Origin: a virus
Virus record (IMG/VR): IMGVR_UViG_3300009506_000093
Coordinates: 1 to 39,981 of that record
Reading direction: 5' to 3' (one strand)
DNA: 39,981 bases
Below are positions 35,678 to 39,981 of the stretch, piece by piece. Both the position numbers and the translations under genes were made by a program. How positions within the stretch are numbered: position 1 is the stretch's first letter; each line of letters starts with the position of its first letter. The notes under the pieces were generated by a model. That model saw only the letters and a program-made list of their open reading frames with translations, did not search any database and had not been told where the DNA came from.

Positions 35678-38600
35678 TTATTCAGCCGTCGGAACGGTGC
35701 TTGTGAATGGTTCCATAACGCCCCACGCGTACAGTTCGCCGGTGGTGGTGTCTTGTATCCTGAAAAAGATCGGTCGACCCACCCGGTGAAAATGCAGGAT
35801 ATTTACGTGGTGCCCAGCCCAGTTCGACGGGCTGCCGTTCTGCAAATTGTTGAAAATATATTGCGAATCTGGGGACGACAGGGAATAGTCGTGCACCAGC
35901 TGCGCAGGGGACCCATCATCGGACAGAATAAATAGCTTGCCCTGATCACCTGACCCCGTGCCTTCGTCGAACTGTGCGCCTACCGCGAACTTCAGTGTCA
36001 GGTTCGGGATCACCTGCGGACTTCCGGGCGAACCGGCCTTGAACACTTCAATGCCCGGCGACACGACTGTGCCGTACGGGATGCGACCCAAATATTTGTC
36101 TGGGGCATAGTCGGCGTCACTTACTAGCTGGAATTCATGAATGCACGCGTCGCGCGATTCCTGCCCCGGGCTGGTCAGGCGATGTTTCGCTAATATTTCG
36201 ATGCGAAGCTGGGCGCCATTAGGCTGTAGAACCATCGCCATTAGATCATTAGGCGGAATGTTCTTGAGATAGTTGGTCGGATCATCGGCCGGGGTTTCAT
36301 ATTCATAGATGAAATTCGGGCTGCCGATGTTCGGGCTTGAAATGTCGTACATGCGGATTATATAGGACAATCCGTCGCCTGCGTCGGTGGTGCCGGGATT
36401 GAACGTGGTCCCGTCGCTGTTTTCACCCTTCACAGATTTTTGCGCGCCTAGTGTCCGCCAGTTCCGGCGTGTCCATGACACCTGCATATAGGACGACGTG
36501 GCGTACAGCGGCACCGATTTATTGTATCTACTGCTGCCTATTGTAATTTCATTCGGGCATAGCGGCGCGTTTACACGAAAGCCGTCATGGATTCGTGTCA
36601 CGTTCGTGATGGTGGCCGATCCCACGCCCAGCGCCCCGCTTTCCTGCGTCGACGGGCATATTTTCGCGGCCACGTAGAAGTTGTTCGTAAATTGTTCGGA
36701 CGAAATGCTGGCGCCGCCAAAAGATACGAACCAGACCAGCGAACCAGCGGGCCAGTCCTGCACGCGGGAATCAAGGGCGCCGCGCCAGCAATCGAACAGC
36801 CTAATGCCGGTAACTAGCGGGGACCCACCGACGCTTTCTACTGCCTGCGTGTACAGTATGAATTCACCAAAATCGCGCAGTTGATCCGGTGAATTCACAG
36901 TGGGCGGCGTTATGTATACCAGTGACAGCAGGTCGTCAATTTCACTTTCCGATAAGGCGTCCGCGTCGATCAAATCAGCCAGTGATTCACCGGGAAGCGG
37001 GTCCACATCATAATCGCCAGCCCCCTGCGTCGCGACGCTTCCGCTTAACGGGCCGGGCAAGGCTGACCGCAGCTGCCCCACCAGAACGAAGTTCGGATTC
37101 GTGCCGTTGTTTATGAATGTGCCAGTGATCGCACCGGACGCCGACGTTGCTTCATGCGTGTAAAGGTCGTATTCGTCGCCAGCGCCACCGGTAAGACGCG
37201 GCAAGGCTGTGATGCGCGGCGTTTTGTCCGGATTGTCCGGGTCTTGCAGCTGCATCAGTCGCGGCGTTTCGAATATCACTTGGTCTTCCGGGTCTTCGGC
37301 AGTAACTGTCTGCGTCGGTGCCGACCAGCTGCTGTCGATAGGGTCGTGGAAACTGGCCGCCTGCGTGGTGAACACGTCTTCAACTGCGTCGATGGTGATT
37401 TTGTTATTCAGTAGTTCGCCGTAATTGACGCGCGTCGCGCGCATCAGCAGGTCGGTGATGCCGTACAAGTCCCACGACAGCAGGAACAGGTCGCCCGGCT
37501 TGATGGTGTACAGTTCGCGGTTCACTGTCAGGGTAGCTTTCGCCAGCGGCGTGGCCAGATTGCGCAGGTCCCGCCATGCGATGTAATTCGCAAGCGCGGC
37601 GTTCTTGACGCCCATAAAATTTTCGGTAACAGTGATGGGCGCGCCCTGAATGATTTTGTTCGCCATGTCCTGCGCCAGCCCGTAGCTTGTCGCGTAGTTC
37701 TTGCCGGGGTCAGCGTACTGAACCCGAACAATGTTTTTCGTTTCGGACCACGATCCACGGCTGAATTCGACTTTCTTGCAGTTGGTTTCGTCGATTGACA
37801 GCAAAGACGACAGCGGGCTGGGAATATCCGCTTCGCGGATCAGTTTGAACGTGTACTGGCCGGTCGTGATGTCGCGCTGAAGAACGCCGTCGCACTGCCG
37901 TTCGATTTCCTGAATGATCTGTTCAGTTTTTTTCGGGTTATCCAGCAGCGCGGAAAATCCGTTTCCTTCCGCCGCCAGCGTAGCGCCCACAGCGGCCAGT
38001 GTCGTGGTGTCGATGTCGCCAGTCGACCGGGCCAGACCCCATTCGGTGTTCGTCAGGATTTCATACAGGACGTTCATCGGGTTCGCGTCAAAGTTATTTA
38101 TCAGCGCATCAGCGCCCAACGATAGGCCGTCGGGAATGCGGCGAACCACGAACTTGAACGGACGCAGCGACGGACTGTTGCCGATGTAAATTTGTTCCGC
38201 TACAAGGTACGCCGTCCCGCGATATGCGGGCAGGATGTCAGGGGAAAACGTCACGGCCCCTTCCAGATAGGTGCTTTTCACCTGCGTGCTACTGCCGGGA
38301 AACATGGTAAACGTGCCACTGATTCCGCCACTGTCCTGACCGAACAGGGTCGGTTCGTTGACTGTCACTGACCCGCTTGCGACCGCTGACAATGGGGACG
38401 TATCGTAAATAGATTCGTCGTCGACAAGAATTTGCATCAGGCCGTCGTCGGCGCCAGTCATCGGACCACGGCAAAACGCGAACTGAATCCCGACGTAGTA
38501 TTTATAGCCGACCGTGACTTTCTTCGATGAAAACATGCCGGTTTTGATCTTTTCGCGAATGCGTTCCGTGCGCAGATCACCGTACCAGATAATATTCGGC

Positions 38601-38773
38601 GCCGACAGCTGGACCGTTCCCCACAGTAGTGGGACCACGCGCCCTTCAGTGGCGGTCGGAAAATTGAAATCGCCCAGTCCTGACGGCCGGGCGTTTTCGA
38701 CTTCGGGTTTCGGTGCGAACAGTTCGGAAAGAATGAACGACGCGACCCAGATCGCTAGATATACCCAAAACAT
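35678..38773 (-). CDS. J-like tail-tip / host-specificity protein
   Basis: 1031 residues. The N-terminus starts with a hydrophobic stretch (FWVYLAIWVASFILSELFAP) and then the conserved block of large tail-tip proteins (FPTATEGRVVPLLWGTVQLS, VTVGYKYYVGIQFAFCRGP, about 50-108). It continues through the fibre-type middle (VLYEILTNTEWGLARSTGDI, KTEQIIQEIERQCDGVLQRD) to a variable Gly/Ser/Asn-rich C-terminal third, which is expected to carry receptor binding. By position and features it is the central fibre hub of a siphovirus tail (Phage-tail_3 type). It follows the gpL-like gene by 2 nt. Confidence 0.85.
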   Translation of the reverse strand: MFWVYLAIWVASFILSELFAPKPEVENARPSGLGDFNFPTATEGRVVPLLWGTVQLSAPNIIWYGDLRTERIREKIKTGMFSSKKVTVGYKYYVGIQFAFCRGPMTGADDGLMQILVDDESIYDTSPLSAVASGSVTVNEPTLFGQDSGGISGTFTMFPGSSTQVKSTYLEGAVTFSPDILPAYRGTAYLVAEQIYIGNSPSLRPFKFVVRRIPDGLSLGADALINNFDANPMNVLYEILTNTEWGLARSTGDIDTTTLAAVGATLAAEGNGFSALLDNPKKTEQIIQEIERQCDGVLQRDITTGQYTFKLIREADIPSPLSSLLSIDETNCKKVEFSRGSWSETKNIVRVQYADPGKNYATSYGLAQDMANKIIQGAPITVTENFMGVKNAALANYIAWRDLRNLATPLAKATLTVNRELYTIKPGDLFLLSWDLYGITDLLMRATRVNYGELLNNKITIDAVEDVFTTQAASFHDPIDSSWSAPTQTVTAEDPEDQVIFETPRLMQLQDPDNPDKTPRITALPRLTGGAGDEYDLYTHEATSASGAITGTFINNGTNPNFVLVGQLRSALPGPLSGSVATQGAGDYDVDPLPGESLADLIDADALSESEIDDLLSLVYITPPTVNSPDQLRDFGEFILYTQAVESVGGSPLVTGIRLFDCWRGALDSRVQDWPAGSLVWFVSFGGASISSEQFTNNFYVAAKICPSTQESGALGVGSATITNVTRIHDGFRVNAPLCPNEITIGSSRYNKSVPLYATSSYMQVSWTRRNWRTLGAQKSVKGENSDGTTFNPGTTDAGDGLSYIIRMYDISSPNIGSPNFIYEYETPADDPTNYLKNIPPNDLMAMVLQPNGAQLRIEILAKHRLTSPGQESRDACIHEFQLVSDADYAPDKYLGRIPYGTVVSPGIEVFKAGSPGSPQVIPNLTLKFAVGAQFDEGTGSGDQGKLFILSDDGSPAQLVHDYSLSSPDSQYIFNNLQNGSPSNWAGHHVNILHFHRVGRPIFFRIQDTTTGELYAWGVMEPFTSTVPTAE

Positions 38774-38775
38774 TT

Positions 38776-39597
38776 TTATTCCTTCGTCAGCTGTTGTTTG
38801 TTGAACGGGTTAATCGACGGCACGAACGGAAACCCGCCATAATTTAGCACATTATTGAACTTCTGCGCGCAGGTAGTCACGGAATGATCGCACCCCTGAT
38901 ACGCGTACAGGGTGCCACCAGACACGTTTTGCTTGAACGGGTACAGGATGCGAACCTGCGTCCCTGACTGGTCGATGATCAAGCGCGATTCCGATCCGTC
39001 CGGCAGCGAAACATACCCACCGATGAACGGGGACCCGGTAGTTGGCAGCGCCTGAATGGTCAGCAACACGTCATCGGTTACGCCTAGCACCTTTCCGCTG
39101 TGCAGGTAGGACCCTTCAGACAGGCCGCAGCCGCTGTCGTACAGAATATGGTTGCACAACCCCTGAAAACTGAACCGTGGCATTTCCCGGGTGAACAGTT
39201 CGTTGTTCGGTATGCACCGCAATTCGCAGATTTCGTCCTTGAATGCGACACTGGCCACGTATCCCGCGAACATGATAATCGACGCGGTGGCCGGGACCGA
39301 ATTCGGCTGGATGCGGTACACGGTCACGTTCATGATGTACGACGGTTGCACGGCGATGAAGTTCGTCGCAATTACGTCGTCGGTGGGAATCTTGATGGTG
39401 ATCGAAGTCGACTTTTGTTCCTTCGCTTCCTGATATGCCGTGCGCTTTATGGCCACCGGCGTGTAGTCGACACCGCTGTATGTCACGGTCCCTTCGGAAC
39501 TGGTCCGACGGTAGGTCGTCCCCGAAATCTGGAATTCGTACAGTTCAATCGGGCGCGAATCTTCTATGCTGACTTCAAGCTGGTCTAAGGTACTCAT
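38776..39597 (-). CDS. gpL-like tail-tip hub protein with [4Fe-4S] ligands
   Basis: 273 residues. N-terminal beta domain (RPIELYEFQISGTTYRRTS and following) is the DUF2163/GTA hub type; the C-terminal part ends with the BR0599-like GCDHSVTTCAQKFNNVLNYG and a GGFPFVPS tail. Four Cys (148, 157, 236, 243) have spacings 9 and 7, identical to the four ligands of the [4Fe-4S] cluster of lambda gpL as I recall them. It should sit between the distal tail and the J-like fibre. ATGA overlap with the upstream gene fixes the start. Confidence 0.85.
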   Translation of the reverse strand: MSTLDQLEVSIEDSRPIELYEFQISGTTYRRTSSEGTVTYSGVDYTPVAIKRTAYQEAKEQKSTSITIKIPTDDVIATNFIAVQPSYIMNVTVYRIQPNSVPATASIIMFAGYVASVAFKDEICELRCIPNNELFTREMPRFSFQGLCNHILYDSGCGLSEGSYLHSGKVLGVTDDVLLTIQALPTTGSPFIGGYVSLPDGSESRLIIDQSGTQVRILYPFKQNVSGGTLYAYQGCDHSVTTCAQKFNNVLNYGGFPFVPSINPFNKQQLTKE

Positions 39598-39981
39598 ACG
39601 TCATACGCCCCGCTAACCGGTACATTTATTTCGCTGTCGATCTGGTCGCCCATTAGATCGGTCCATTTATGTAACAGGTCCACGGTATCGCTGTCAAATC
39701 GCGACTTGATCATGAACTGAATCGACAGGACGTTTGCGGCGGTGAAGTCCATCGGAAAGGTCGGCGAAACAGACAGCCGTTCCACATCGGTGGATACTTC
39801 AGTGCTGGAAACGATGTCTAAAAACATGTAAGTCTGACCGTCTTCCCAGTTGTGCGGACTGCCAATAGGAAACGGGCTGGCGACCGACGGCATGTTGTTC
39901 GGGTCAAACTGTATCACGATGGTGGTGTACGGTTCGCGCGACTTCATGAACTGCGTGTACCCGACGTTTGTCACGTCTATG
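39594..39981 (-). CDS. tail protein, 5' end outside window
   Basis: At least 126 residues are visible from a GTG at 39974, but the frame is open to the window edge, so the true start may lie beyond it. The product is beta-rich (YTTIVIQFDPNN, MFLDIVSSTEVSTDVERLSV, FTAANVLSIQFMIKS) with an acidic, Val-Pro-rich end. From its place directly before the gpL-like hub it is probably a gpM-type or DUF2460-type minor tail protein at the tail tip; the sequence alone does not settle which. Confidence 0.6.
   Translation of the reverse strand, partial: IDVTNVGYTQFMKSREPYTTIVIQFDPNNMPSVASPFPIGSPHNWEDGQTYMFLDIVSSTEVSTDVERLSVSPTFPMDFTAANVLSIQFMIKSRFDSDTVDLLHKWTDLMGDQIDSEINVPVSGAYDV

Noticed and set aside
1-39981. 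Avoidance of common palindromic restriction sites such as GATC, GGCC or GAATTC
   Set aside because: All three are present many times or at several places, so the unusual bias is specific to GAG/CTC rather than a general loss of palindromes.
1-39981. MazF-like toxin avoidance as the cause of GAG loss
   Set aside because: All genes are on one strand, so an RNA-level target would deplete only GAG or only CTC in the message; both are depleted.
1-39981. CRISPR array, insertion sequence, integrase or attachment site
   Set aside because: No regularly spaced long repeats, transposase motifs or integrase-like ORFs were seen on either strand.

Overview
The window is part of a double-stranded DNA tailed phage, most likely a lytic siphovirus of a Gram-negative proteobacterium. 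The evidence is a lambda-type tail tip (gpL-like and J-like proteins), a holin/endolysin/two-component spanin set with an outer-membrane lipoprotein, and a phage-encoded family A DNA polymerase. Every gene I can support lies on the minus strand, so transcription runs from the right end to the left end. Genes are tightly packed, often with ATGA or TGATG stop/start overlaps. GC is roughly 57-60% by eye. No integrase, tRNA or CRISPR array was found, and head genes must lie outside the window.

Layout in transcription order (right to left). (1) 39981-31394 is the late block: a cut tail gene, gpL-like hub, J-like tip, GH108 endolysin, holin, a membrane coiled-coil protein, a zinc-ribbon metallophosphoesterase, an HslV-like Ntn hydrolase, dNMP kinase and overlapping i-/o-spanins, closed by a rho-independent terminator at 31341-31382. 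(2) 31393-30937 is non-coding, with a 16-bp palindrome, partial tandem repeats and a GC hairpin. (3) 30936-23880 is replication module one: SNF2 helicase, two conserved small proteins, a possible ssDNA-binding protein, an archaeo-eukaryotic-type primase, a UvrD-type helicase and a methyltransferase. (4) 23880-18342 is a run of small early genes, each group with its own sigma70-like promoter of one repeated design. It includes a ppGpp-hydrolase-like HD protein, a papain-like candidate and a DUF932-like protein. (5) 18160-7538 mixes replication genes (Dda/RecD-like helicase, PolA) with a modification set: sulfotransferase-like, DGQHR/ParB-like, Mom-like, two GT8-like glycosyltransferases, a capsule-type transferase, FkbM methyltransferase and two DUF115-like paralogues. 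(6) 7536-1 is again small accessory genes: lipoprotein, exported proteins, a SLOG protein, a methyltransferase and small membrane peptides.

Two genome-wide patterns stand out. First, the trinucleotide GAG/CTC is almost absent from both strands and all frames: I count about 30 by eye where composition predicts more than a thousand. Glutamate is therefore almost always GAA, and the canonical AGGAGG Shine-Dalgarno is replaced by AAAGGGGAA. Second, nine short intergenic hairpins each present a hexaloop of the form A-Y-G-G-A-(C/A), usually 8-22 nt after a stop codon. This is the geometry recognised by CsrA/RsmA-family RNA-binding proteins. Seven share one stem (GGCC) and two have different stems with the same loop, which suggests the loop is what is selected.
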